From assembly GCF_002243345.2 (NCBI RefSeq), contig NZ_CP022655.2:3288501-3352500 (forward strand): a stretch of DNA of 64,000 nucleotides, written 5' to 3'. Under the pieces are notes generated by a model. That model had not been told where the DNA came from and made no database searches. It saw only the letters and a program-made list of their open reading frames with translations. A program made the translations under genes and the position numbers. Source of the stretch: Paenibacillus sp. RUD330 (GTDB lineage Bacteria; Bacillota; Bacilli; Paenibacillales; Paenibacillaceae). This document shows, in pieces, positions 26,233 to 33,228 of this stretch. How positions within the stretch are numbered: the first letter of the stretch is position 1; every line of letters begins with the position of its first letter.

Positions 26233-26793
26233 CTATCCGACGGTTATGTTCTTCTCCGACACGACGCTCCAGTCGTCGTTCGGACTCAAGCGCAGCGAGA
26301 AGCGAATCGCATAGGTTCCGGAGCTGTCGAAGCCGTATTTGATCTCCTTGGAGAGGTAGAAGAAATTGTCTTTCTTCGTCGCGCTTGTCGCGAGGACCGT
26401 CTCCTTGCCGGCGGGATCCGTGATCGTGATCCGGAACGAATCGACCTCCGCCGTTAGGCTGTCCACCTGGGCAAGCAGGCTGAACGAGGTGGTGCCCTTG
26501 TTTTTGACATAACCGAACGGACTGTTGTCTTTGTCGAACAGCACCATATGTACGTTGGGCTTGACGATGCTGGCCTTCTTGCTGCTGTCATCCCATACAA
26601 CGAGAGCCTGCATCTTCTGCGCGACCTGACGAAGCGGCAAGTAAGTCTTGCCGTCCGACATGATTCCCGTCTCTTGGAGCTCGCTGCCGTTGAACATGAC
26701 CTTCACGGCCTGGGTGGCCGAATCCGCAAAAATCATCGTGCCTCCCCAGAGAGCCATGGCAAGCGTAAGCACAAGGACTTTTTTTCCTTTCAT
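26233..26793 (-). CDS. Secreted stalk-domain (copper amine oxidase N-like) protein
   Basis: 186 residues with a Sec signal peptide (MKGKKVLVLTLAMALWGG, cleavage near FADS). The following segment, VKVMFNGSELQETGIMSDGKTYLPLRQVAQ, is the stalk domain named after the copper amine oxidase N-terminus and common in Paenibacillus exported proteins. The C-terminal half is beta-rich (SFRITITDPAGKETV) and resembles an Ig-like or intracellular-proteinase-inhibitor-type domain. The ATG at 26793 has AAGAGGG upstream. Probably binds the cell wall; no enzyme motif seen. Single gene. Confidence 0.78.
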   Translation of the reverse strand: MKGKKVLVLTLAMALWGGTMIFADSATQAVKVMFNGSELQETGIMSDGKTYLPLRQVAQKMQALVVWDDSSKKASIVKPNVHMVLFDKDNSPFGYVKNKGTTSFSLLAQVDSLTAEVDSFRITITDPAGKETVLATSATKKDNFFYLSKEIKYGFDSSGTYAIRFSLRLSPNDDWSVVSEKNITVG

Positions 26794-26875
26794 TCGATCC
26801 CTCTTCCCGATTGTTCGATACAGCTTTATACTCAGCCCGCAGGCCAAAGTTGCGCGGGTTCAAGACTCCCCCTGA

Positions 26876-26901
26876 CGATTCGGGACTATGGTCCCGAATC
26901 G
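26876..26901. repeat. Perfect inverted repeat, 11-bp arms
   Basis: CGATTCGGGAC, loop TATG, GTCCCGAATCG. It lies in the 208-base gap between two minus-strand genes, about 80 bases upstream of the stalk-domain gene start. No T run follows on either strand, so it could be an operator or a structured RNA element. Confidence 0.6.
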
Positions 26902-27001
26902 CGAACGAAGCGGTCGCGGCAAGCGAATGCCCGCCTGCCGCAAGCTGTCGCAACATGTAGAACCATGCGCTTCCCCGGGAAATGATCCCTCTAATTTCCG
27001 C

Positions 27002-27214
27002 TCAGCCGTACGTTCGCGTGAGCACGCACGGAACGCCTTTGCCGAGCGCTCCCGGCTGGCGCATCCGGTCCAGGTAGCGCATCCCCCGGCCGCAAGGGGT
27101 TTTGCATACGGCGCATGTATCGGACAGCACCAGCTTCATATTGACCTGCCTGCGGTCGCTTGCCGGCGCTTTCTTTTTTGCCGCCTTCGATGAGCCGCCT
27201 TTGCCTTTGCTCAT
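27002..27214 (-). CDS. Small basic cysteine-containing protein
   Basis: 70 residues, function unknown. A Lys/Ser-rich N-terminus (MSKGKGGSSKAAKKKA) precedes a compact segment with CAVCKTPCGRG and a further cysteine near the C-terminus, a possible small metal-binding fold. The ATG is preceded by GGAAGGAG at good distance. No signal peptide. Likely cytoplasmic, possibly nucleic-acid binding given its charge. No terminator seen directly downstream. Confidence 0.65.
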   Translation of the reverse strand: MSKGKGGSSKAAKKKAPASDRRQVNMKLVLSDTCAVCKTPCGRGMRYLDRMRQPGALGKGVPCVLTRTYG

Positions 27215-27312
27215 GATGTCATTCTCCTTCCGGGCGCCCTGGGCGGGCGCTTCCCTGCTATCGTATGCAGGAGCCGGATGGTTGGCTCATAAGGCCCCCT
27301 GTTCTGCCGCAG

Positions 27313-27342
27313 CAAAAAAAAGCCGTCCCGTATGGAACGGCT
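27313..27342 (-). terminator. Terminator after the DUF3892 gene
   Basis: Minus strand: AGCCGTTCCATACGGGACGGCT followed by eight T. The stem is seven to nine pairs with a small loop. Confidence 0.8.
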
Positions 27343-27359
27343 TCAATCGGTTGAAAGGG

Positions 27360-27611
27360 TCAGAAAAGGGGCAAATTGTCCAGGTTGTTGGTCGGATCCC
27401 CATCGGCATCGCCGCGCAGGTAATGGCCTCCGTCCCGTCCTTTGAACACATTCACTCCGGCAAGCTTGCCCTGCCCCGCTTCCGCAATCGCCTCGTCATA
27501 AGCGAGGATGCGCCCGTTCTCGGTTTTGAACGACGTCAGATCGCCATCCCCGTTCTTCTGGACGGCCACGATCCGTTCCCTTGCCTGCTGTCCGCTGCTG
27601 TTGATTTCCAT
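27360..27611 (-). CDS. DUF3892 family protein
   Basis: 83 residues. The segment ERIVAVQKNGDGDLTSFKTENGRILAYDEAIAEA with GVNVFKGRDGGHYLRGDADG matches the DUF3892 family, small proteins common in Bacillota and of unknown function. The ATG at 27611 lies 12 bases after AAAGGA; a GTG at 27620, only about three bases after AAGGA, would add three residues. Single gene with its own terminator. Confidence 0.78.
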   Translation of the reverse strand: MEINSSGQQARERIVAVQKNGDGDLTSFKTENGRILAYDEAIAEAGQGKLAGVNVFKGRDGGHYLRGDADGDPTNNLDNLPLF

Positions 27612-27771
27612 ACTGGACACCGTTCCTTTCCGTCAGGTGATCTTCGGCATGCCATCCTAGCTTGCCCGGATAGGGAACGCTTTATAAAAGGGTGGCATTC
27701 CGAAGAAGGCTTAAGGTATCATGGAAGCATGCAGAAGGAAGCTGTCCAACTACGAACGGAGGAAGGATCGC

Positions 27772-27876
27772 ATGGTCGTTGTCTATATTCTATCCGCATT
27801 GATGGTCGCCCTCATGGTATGGCTCCTGCTGGCCGTCACCAAGAAGGCCTATTCCAAAAAATGGGACGAGGAATAA
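27772..27876 (+). CDS. Small single-pass membrane protein, 34 residues
   Basis: Encoded by an ATG with CGGAGGAAGG seven bases upstream. The product is one hydrophobic helix (YILSALMVALMVWLLLAV) followed by a basic/acidic tail (TKKAYSKKWDEE), typical of small membrane proteins with the C-terminus in the cytoplasm. A rho-independent terminator overlaps the last codons, and a plausible promoter (TTGCCC, 15 bases, TATAAA) lies about 90 bases upstream. Function unknown. Divergent or convergent neighbours on both sides show it is a separate unit. Confidence 0.7.
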   Translation: MVVVYILSALMVALMVWLLLAVTKKAYSKKWDEE

Positions 27877-27893
27877 AGATCCTCGTCCCTTTT
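27863..27893 (+). terminator. Terminator overlapping the 34-residue gene's stop codon
   Basis: GGGACGAGG pairs with CCTCGTCCC across a nine-base loop that contains the TAA stop, followed by TTTT. Translation to the stop would disrupt the left arm. Confidence 0.8.
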
Positions 27894-27900
27894 CCTATCC

Positions 27901-28188
27901 TCATGACTTTTTCCAATCGCGTCCCCGATCGTGCGCATGAGGCTTTGCAAGCCGAGGCCTGTCCTCATCTCCATAGATCGAGGCGCGCACGGAATCGGGA
28001 TACAGGGAGGCTCTCACGGAATCAGCAAGAGGATCAAGCTCTTCGGCAGCGGATCGGCTGCCTCCGACATCTTCTCCTGCGTTACGGATTCCGCCGCAGC
28101 CTGCCGGCCCAGCCAAAAGCAGCGCAGCTCCAAGCAGCATGAGCAGCCTCTTCCCTAGTCGTCCCCTGCGATATGTCCTCGTTGCCAT
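27901..28188 (-). CDS. Putative lipoprotein or exported protein
   Basis: 95 residues. A basic N-terminus (RTYRRGRLGKR) and a hydrophobic stretch LLMLLGAALLLAGPAGC form an export signal; the cysteine could be lipidated but PAGC is a weak lipobox. The mature part is short and contains a near-perfect duplication, DSVRASLYP then DSVRASIYG. The C-terminus is basic (HDRGRDWKKS). The ATG at 28188 has GAGGAGG at good spacing. Function unknown. Confidence 0.65.
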   Translation of the reverse strand: MATRTYRRGRLGKRLLMLLGAALLLAGPAGCGGIRNAGEDVGGSRSAAEELDPLADSVRASLYPDSVRASIYGDEDRPRLAKPHAHDRGRDWKKS

Positions 28189-28266
28189 GTCCAGCCTCCT
28201 CGGGTATTTCCTTCCTATAAAGGAAGTATGCACCTGGGGCGGGCCATTCAACCGTATTCCGCCGCT

Positions 28267-28434
28267 TTACTTGTCCTCCCGCGGCGGTCCGTCCAGCTTG
28301 CGCAGCCAGACATATACTTCATCATGACGGATGGAGTCATGGCGGATGAGCCGGGCAAGCGGAACGACCGCAGCCGCGATCAGCGCCCCCAGGCCAAGCA
28401 GCCATACCGCCAGGTGAGCCGTCCAGATGGCCAT
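28267..28434 (-). CDS. Small membrane protein, 55 residues, paired with holin
   Basis: Starts six bases after the holin-like gene with GAGGGGAG as ribosome binding site. An N-terminal hydrophobic helix (LAVWLLGLGALIAAAVVPLA) is followed by a charged tail (RLIRHDSIRHDEVYVWLRK). The close coupling and topology suggest it acts with the upstream holin-like protein. Not recognised otherwise. The reading frame is complete from ATG to TAA. Confidence 0.72.
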   Translation of the reverse strand: MAIWTAHLAVWLLGLGALIAAAVVPLARLIRHDSIRHDEVYVWLRKLDGPPREDK

Positions 28435-28440
28435 CTCCCC

Positions 28441-28722
28441 TCACTCCTTTCCCGAAACGGATTGAACCGCTTCCCGCGTCTGCTTGAACAGCTGATGGCC
28501 GTATATCGCCATAGCGCCGGCGACAAGCCCTTCCAGCGCGTTATGCAGCGTCCAGCCCTGCAAAGCCATCGCCAGAACGACGGCAAGCGCCGTCACGACG
28601 TAAACGATCGTCCAGTCGGGGATTTGCGGCGTCCCCTTGAGAATCATGCCGATGACCCAGCATGCGGCAACGACGATGGCCAAGCCCGGGTCCAGGACCT
28701 CCGACAGCGATTCCAACGACAT
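28441..28722 (-). CDS. Holin-like membrane protein
   Basis: 93 residues with at least two membrane helices (LAIVVAACWVIGMILK and TIVYVVTALAVVLAMALQG) and a third weak one near LVAGAMAIYG, ending in a charged tail (QTREAVQSVSGKE). This arrangement and the ACWVIG and VPDWTIVYVVTA-like pattern match the phage holin family found in Paenibacillus and their phages. No endolysin or other phage gene lies nearby. The ATG at 28722 follows GGGGGTGA; a GTG three codons earlier is possible. Forms an operon with the 55-residue membrane protein downstream. Confidence 0.78.
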   Translation of the reverse strand: MSLESLSEVLDPGLAIVVAACWVIGMILKGTPQIPDWTIVYVVTALAVVLAMALQGWTLHNALEGLVAGAMAIYGHQLFKQTREAVQSVSGKE

Positions 28723-28806
28723 GGATGTCACCCCCTATTTCTTCGACAAGCTACTATATGAAGCGGCAAGCCTCTTCATGACTTCGAATTGCAGCGGAAC
28801 AAGCAC

Positions 28807-28840
28807 AAAAAAAAGCCAGCCGCTGGCATGCGGCTGGCAT
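28807..28840 (-). terminator. Terminator after the coiled-coil gene
   Basis: Minus strand: GCCAGCCG, an eight-base loop, CGGCTGGC, then eight T. It ends the unit upstream of the holin operon. Confidence 0.85.
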
Positions 28841-28862
28841 GATCGATATTCTATTGCGTCGT

Positions 28863-29150
28863 TTAACGCCGGCCCGCCGCCCGAAGCGCTGCGGCGATTC
28901 CGCTCCAGAACTCGGTTGTGCGCTGGATATCGGCCGGGGTATCCTCGGACACGGCAGCGGGCCCGAATTCGGCCATGAACCAGTCCGGAGCCGCCAGCAT
29001 GGCGGTCAACGCATCAAGCTTCTCGTTTTGGGAGCGGATGACGGCGGCCTGCTCCAGGCTGATACGGCGCAGCGCGTCCCTGCTATGTTCAAGTTCGACA
29101 ACTTTAAGCTGCAGATGCTGCAGCGCATGGCGGTCATCTGTACTCATCAT
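28863..29150 (-). CDS. Hypothetical coiled-coil protein
   Basis: 95 residues starting MMSTDDRHALQHLQ. The first 60 residues have heptad-like hydrophobic spacing (LKVVELEHSRDALRRISLEQAAVI), so a coiled coil is likely; the C-terminal part (TEFWSGIAAALRAAGRR) is a basic helix. No membrane segment. The ribosome binding site AGGAGG is exact but lies inside a hairpin (separate entry). Downstream of tetR on the same strand; may be read from that operon. Function unknown. Confidence 0.62.
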   Translation of the reverse strand: MMSTDDRHALQHLQLKVVELEHSRDALRRISLEQAAVIRSQNEKLDALTAMLAAPDWFMAEFGPAAVSEDTPADIQRTTEFWSGIAAALRAAGRR

Positions 29151-29159
29151 CTCTCTCAA

Positions 29160-29188
29160 CCTCCTGTCAAGTATTAATAAACAGGAGG
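29160..29188 (-). promoter_or_regulatory. Hairpin masking a ribosome binding site
   Basis: Minus strand: CCTCCTGT, a 13-base AT-rich loop, then ACAGGAGG, nine bases before the ATG at 29150. The AGGAGG is fully paired in an 8-bp stem, so translation initiation could be controlled by folding. There is no T run, so it is not a terminator of tetR. Confidence 0.6.
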
Positions 29189-29232
29189 CTGGACCTAGAA
29201 GCATGCTTCAAAATCCCGGACCGGAGCCCATG

Positions 29233-29847
29233 TCACGGGGAAGGACGATTGGGATCGTAGTCGAGCCCTCTGAATATGAACCTCGTCATGTCCTCCACCA
29301 ACGCCTCCCTTTCTTCCGTCTCGTACGAAAACAGGTCCTTCCAATAAGGGGATGAGCTGTTGTTCAGAAGCAGCGCCTGCACGCAGATGAGCGCCGTATC
29401 GAGGGAACGGTACCGGAACATGCCTTGCCGGCCGCCTTCTTCGATGAGGGAACGAAGGTTTCTCCAGATCGGCATGCTCCATTCCTTAATCAGATGGCTC
29501 CGCTCGCTTTCCGTCCATTTCTCGATCTGGATGATGCGGGAAATATCCGGATTGTCCAGCCTGTGCGCGATCATCTCGCGGATGAAGGTCCTGAGGCCTT
29601 CATCCGGCGCTTGATCGGGCTGCGACAGCAGGGAAGCGAGCGCCGGAGACATCTTCAGGCTCCGGAACACTTCCTCGAACATCGCTTCCTTTCCCCCGAA
29701 ATAATAAGATACGAGAGCCGGGTTCGCCCCTGCGCCTTCGCAGATCTGACGGACGGATGTCCCTTCATAGCCTTGCCTGGCGAACAGGCGGCGGGCGGAG
29801 GCAAGCAGCCTTTCCCGGATGGACGTTTCCTCGCTCACGGCTCTCAT
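29233..29847 (-). CDS. TetR family transcriptional regulator
   Basis: 204 residues. The N-terminal helix-turn-helix reads IRERLLASARRLFARQGYEGTSVRQI with GANPALVSYYFGGKEAMF as recognition part; the C-terminal ligand-binding helices follow, with a longer region resembling the CecR/AcrR-like group. It lies 59 bases downstream of the ABC-2 permease on the same strand. A palindromic operator precedes the permease, so it most likely autoregulates this efflux operon and is released by the exported compound. Confidence 0.88.
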   Translation of the reverse strand: MRAVSEETSIRERLLASARRLFARQGYEGTSVRQICEGAGANPALVSYYFGGKEAMFEEVFRSLKMSPALASLLSQPDQAPDEGLRTFIREMIAHRLDNPDISRIIQIEKWTESERSHLIKEWSMPIWRNLRSLIEEGGRQGMFRYRSLDTALICVQALLLNNSSSPYWKDLFSYETEEREALVEDMTRFIFRGLDYDPNRPSP

Positions 29848-29906
29848 CTCCTCTTAGGCTTGATCGTTCATTTGAAGCTGAAGCCGATGCCGGCTCCGCG
29901 GCCTGA

Positions 29907-31064
29907 TTAAGCCGCCGCCGGCGACGCTTCGGCTTGACGCGCGGTTTCCTTGCGCATAGCGGCTCCCGCTACGCTGATGGCGATCGCGGCGGCGCCGATC
30001 GCGACGAGCAGCCACGAAGCCTTGCCGGTTCCTGTGCCGCCGAACAGCAGGTTCATGCAGCCCTGCACCGCATAGGTGGCCGGCAGGAAATCGCCGAGAC
30101 GGCCGTAGAAGCCGGACAACAGCTCGCGCGGAACCATGGCGCCTGACGTTACGAGCTGAACGGACAACAGCAGGATATTGAACAGCATGCCGGGCATTCC
30201 GAGCACGACCAGGAACATCTGGGACACGAACATGAAGACGGCGACGAACAGCGCCTGGAAGCCCCATTGCGCCAGGAAGCCGTGACCATGCTGGCCTCCG
30301 AGAGAGAACAGCATGATCGTACCGATCAGGGAGACGAGAACGGCGGCTGCGACATTGAGGGCGAATCGGGATTGCAGACGCCGCCACTTGCCCATTCCCT
30401 CCCTGCGAAGCATCATCGATGCCTGCTCGAAGTTCATGCCCATGATCATCGCCCCGACGTAGGAAGCCAGCACGAGCATCATCGGAACCATCTGGTTGTT
30501 CATGCCTTTGACGGGATTGACCGCTTGGATGTCGGCGACAACCCGCTGCCCCAGCCCGGCCGCTGCGGTTTTCGACAGCTCCGCAGGCGCATTCAGCTGC
30601 TCCAGCAGGCCGGCTGTTCCCATCTGGACGGCCTGTCCATTGACGGCTCCGGCAATTCCGCCTGCCGCCGAGGTCATGATGCTTTTGATGAGAGCGGGAT
30701 TCGATTCGTTGACCGTGAATTTCAGCTCGGCCTTGTCTTGAAGCGATGTCGCTTTTTGGGTGAAATCAGCCGGAATGGTGACCAGCATCTGCAGCTCGCG
30801 GGTGTTCAGCCGCTCCATGCCCTCTTCGGCCGATTCCAGCCGGATCAGATGGAAGGCCGACTGAGCTTCCAGCGACTCGACCACCTTGGCGCCGAGGCCG
30901 CTGTCCTCGTTGACGATGCCGACGCTGAGATTGCCCGCCCGGTCATTGACGCCTTTGTAGGCCGTCATCCAGATGCTTGAGAAGATGACTTGAAACAGAA
31001 CAGCCGTCACGATTCCGACGATCGTCATCGGCTTTTTTAGAAACAGGATGATTCCTCTCCACAT
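29907..31064 (-). CDS. ABC-2 type / YhgE-Pip-like membrane permease
   Basis: 385 residues. One N-terminal helix (MTIVGIVTAVLFQVIFSSIWM), a large extracytoplasmic region of about 190 residues (NLSVGIVNEDSGLGAKVV and so on), then five or six helices at the C-terminus: the layout of ABC2_membrane_3/DUF3533 proteins. No ATPase is encoded next to it, so it may work alone like YhgE/Pip proteins or borrow an ATPase. GGGAGGG lies upstream of the ATG. First gene of the operon with tetR, behind a TetR-type operator; probably export or resistance. Confidence 0.8.
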   Translation of the reverse strand: MWRGIILFLKKPMTIVGIVTAVLFQVIFSSIWMTAYKGVNDRAGNLSVGIVNEDSGLGAKVVESLEAQSAFHLIRLESAEEGMERLNTRELQMLVTIPADFTQKATSLQDKAELKFTVNESNPALIKSIMTSAAGGIAGAVNGQAVQMGTAGLLEQLNAPAELSKTAAAGLGQRVVADIQAVNPVKGMNNQMVPMMLVLASYVGAMIMGMNFEQASMMLRREGMGKWRRLQSRFALNVAAAVLVSLIGTIMLFSLGGQHGHGFLAQWGFQALFVAVFMFVSQMFLVVLGMPGMLFNILLLSVQLVTSGAMVPRELLSGFYGRLGDFLPATYAVQGCMNLLFGGTGTGKASWLLVAIGAAAIAISVAGAAMRKETARQAEASPAAA

Positions 31065-31092
31065 GCCTATTTGCCCTCCCAGGCTATCTGTA

Positions 31093-31123
31093 GTTAAACA
31101 CTCGTTTAAAACAAGTGTTTAAC
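31093..31123. promoter_or_regulatory. TetR-type operator, nested palindromes
   Basis: GTTAAACACT and AGTGTTTAAC form the outer 10-bp arms of a 31-bp palindrome. Inside the left part, TTAAAC-ACTC-GTTTAA (31094-31109) is itself a perfect 6-bp-arm palindrome. On the minus strand a TTGTTT -35 and a TACAGA -10 straddle it, so repressor bound here would block the permease-tetR promoter. Confidence 0.8.
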
Positions 31124-31157
31124 CGAAGTTTATCTCCTTTATCTTTAGGTTGTCAAT

Positions 31158-31187
31158 AAAAAAGAAAAGCGCCTTTTTCAAGGCGCC
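31158..31187 (-). terminator. Terminator after the beta-rich protein gene
   Basis: Minus strand: GGCGCCTTGAAAAAGGCGC followed by TTTTCTTTTTT. The stem is five to six strong pairs. Confidence 0.75.
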
Positions 31188-31302
31188 TCGATTAAGCCGG
31201 ATACGGCCGGCATGGAAAAGGCGCCTCGCCTCGCTTCCGCATGATGGAAGTCTCGCGCAGGCGCCTATTCGGCGTGCTGTGTTGCTGGCGTCGTGGACGA
31301 GG

Positions 31303-31725
31303 TTAGTCGCTGACGAGGATGCCCTGGAAGCTTTCGGGACCGACGCGCACCGTGCCGAGCAGGTTGGAGGAGACAAATGCCGTGTACGTGAGCTGGGGAG
31401 TAATGGGAGGAAGATAATCAGCGGCCGTGAAGGTGATGATTTGCGGAGCGAGAAGGCTCAGTTCGAATGTGGAAGTGGCGGAGAAGATGACCGGATCCGT
31501 GGTCGCGGTTCCGCGTACGACCGTAATCGTGATTCCGACCAGCGCGAGCGGCAGCGTGACGGTCATCGTTCCCGTGAAGATGACCCGCGGATTGGCGCCC
31601 GCGCCCGAGGTGATCAAGCCCAGCTGCGCCCACAGCTGAGGGGTGTTCAGAACCGTGATCGGAATCGCGATCGAACCGGCCGTGCTGGCGTTCTGGGATG
31701 TTCGTGCATCAAGGAAAGTAGACAT
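31303..31725 (-). CDS. Beta-rich protein, possibly a spore-surface component
   Basis: 140 residues, almost without charge after the first ten; long runs of Thr/Val/Ile/Leu (IFTGTMTVTLPLALVGITIT, STFELSLLAPQIITFTAADY) predict an all-beta fold, and there is no signal peptide. This composition recalls the C-terminal jelly-roll domains of exosporium/BclA-like and other spore coat proteins, but the match is by composition only. AAAGGAGGTG precedes the ATG. It is monocistronic with its own terminator. Function not established. Confidence 0.65.
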   Translation of the reverse strand: MSTFLDARTSQNASTAGSIAIPITVLNTPQLWAQLGLITSGAGANPRVIFTGTMTVTLPLALVGITITVVRGTATTDPVIFSATSTFELSLLAPQIITFTAADYLPPITPQLTYTAFVSSNLLGTVRVGPESFQGILVSD

Positions 31726-31887
31726 GTTCGTGCACCTCCTTTCTCCGGCGAAGAATACTATACTATATTCGCAGATTGATAGATTGTGAGAGGGAATGCG
31801 CCTTTTAATAGAAGAGACGGAGACTTACATAATCCGGGATGCTCCTGCCAATAATATCCTCATCAATCTCAAAAGGGAGTTTTTGGC

Positions 31888-33222
31888 ATGGATCATGTAC
31901 AGCTCGCCCGTTCTCTATTCGGCTCTTCCATGGCCTTCCACATCATCTTTGCGACGCTTGGCGTCGGCCTTCCGATGATGATCATCGCGGCGGAGGTGCT
32001 GTTTCAGCTCCGCAAGGATTCGGATTACGCCACCATGGCCCGCAGATGGACCAAAGGCTTCGCCATCCTGCTCGGCGTCGCGATCCCTTCGGGAACGATT
32101 GTCGGCGTCATGCTGGCCCTGCTCTGGCCCGGCTTCATGGAAATCGTTGGGCAAGTGATCTCGCTGCCCTTCCAGATCGAGATCTGGGCATTTTTCCTGG
32201 AAGCCTTGTTCATGTCCATTTACGTTTATGCCGCAGACAGGCTGAGTCCATGGATGAGAATCGTCAGCGTTATTTTCGTGGCTGTCGGAGCTACAGGCTC
32301 CGCCGTCCTCATCACCGATGCGCATGCCTGGATGAATACGCCTCGAGGATTCACGATTGCAGACGGCAAAATTACGGATGTGCATCCGTGGGCAGCGGTT
32401 TTCAACCCCAGCTTTTTCAACACGGCGCTCCATGTGTCCCTATCCGGCTACATGACAGGCGCATTCGCGATCGCTTCGATCGCAGCCTGGAAGCTGCTCT
32501 CCCGGAACCGGGAGCCGCGCGAGACGGCTTATCACCGCAAGGGTCTCATGCTTGCGCTCGTCATCGGCGGCGTAATGTCGCTTGCCACCGCATTGAACGG
32601 CCATAGTACGGCTCAGATGCTTCATGAATACGAGCCCGAGAAGCTGGCCGCGGCGGAGGGGCTGTTCGAAACGCAGGCATATGCGCCACTCGCGATCGGG
32701 GGAATCGTCGACAAGGAGAGCCGAGAGATCAAAGGCGCCATCGAGATTCCCGGAGCGCTCAGCTTTTTGGCCGGCAACCGCTTCGATACGGTCGTCAAAG
32801 GCTTGAATGAGTTCCCGGTGGAAAATTGGCCTCCGCTTTTCGTGCACACCCTGTTCAATCTGATGGTCATGCTCGGATCGTTGCTGATCGTGATCTCCTT
32901 CGGCGCGCTGTTCTACCGTTGGAGAAAAAAACAGCCCCTCCCCGGCTGGATGCTGAGGGTGCTCGTCCTGACCGGGCCGATGTCGCTGATCGGCATCGAG
33001 ACCGGCTGGATCTTCAGCTGCAGCGCCCGGCAGCCCTGGACGATCTACCATATCCAGCGCACGGCCGAAGCCGCGACCTCCTCCCAGAATCTCGGCACGC
33101 TGTTCATCCTCTTCATCGGACTGTATGTGATGCTGATGTGCATCACCATTCTGGTGCTGTGGCATTATTTCAAGCGCAATCCGGTCCATGCCGAGCTGGC
33201 GCTCAAGCATGAGGGGGCATAA
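31888..33222 (+). CDS. cydA: Cytochrome bd-type ubiquinol/menaquinol oxidase subunit I (YthA-like)
   Basis: 444-residue membrane subunit that oxidises quinol and reduces O2 to water. About nine helices. The haem b595 ligand is His18 in SSMAFHIIFATLG; the quinol/haem region GWIFSCSARQPWTIYHIQRT matches the YthA/CioA-like subgroup with a short Q-loop, in contrast to the CydA of E. coli. Length is typical of this subgroup. Starts at an ATG with AAAGGGAG upstream. cydB follows after six bases. No cydCD or cydX is nearby. The subgroup is often cyanide-insensitive in relatives; that is not shown here. Confidence 0.9.
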   Translation: MDHVQLARSLFGSSMAFHIIFATLGVGLPMMIIAAEVLFQLRKDSDYATMARRWTKGFAILLGVAIPSGTIVGVMLALLWPGFMEIVGQVISLPFQIEIWAFFLEALFMSIYVYAADRLSPWMRIVSVIFVAVGATGSAVLITDAHAWMNTPRGFTIADGKITDVHPWAAVFNPSFFNTALHVSLSGYMTGAFAIASIAAWKLLSRNREPRETAYHRKGLMLALVIGGVMSLATALNGHSTAQMLHEYEPEKLAAAEGLFETQAYAPLAIGGIVDKESREIKGAIEIPGALSFLAGNRFDTVVKGLNEFPVENWPPLFVHTLFNLMVMLGSLLIVISFGALFYRWRKKQPLPGWMLRVLVLTGPMSLIGIETGWIFSCSARQPWTIYHIQRTAEAATSSQNLGTLFILFIGLYVMLMCITILVLWHYFKRNPVHAELALKHEGA

Positions 33223-33228
33223 CGGCCG

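Noticed and set aside
28267-29150. Prophage fragment suggested by the holin-like gene
   Set aside because: No lysin, structural, integrase or repressor gene is present, and the flanking genes are ordinary chromosomal ones.
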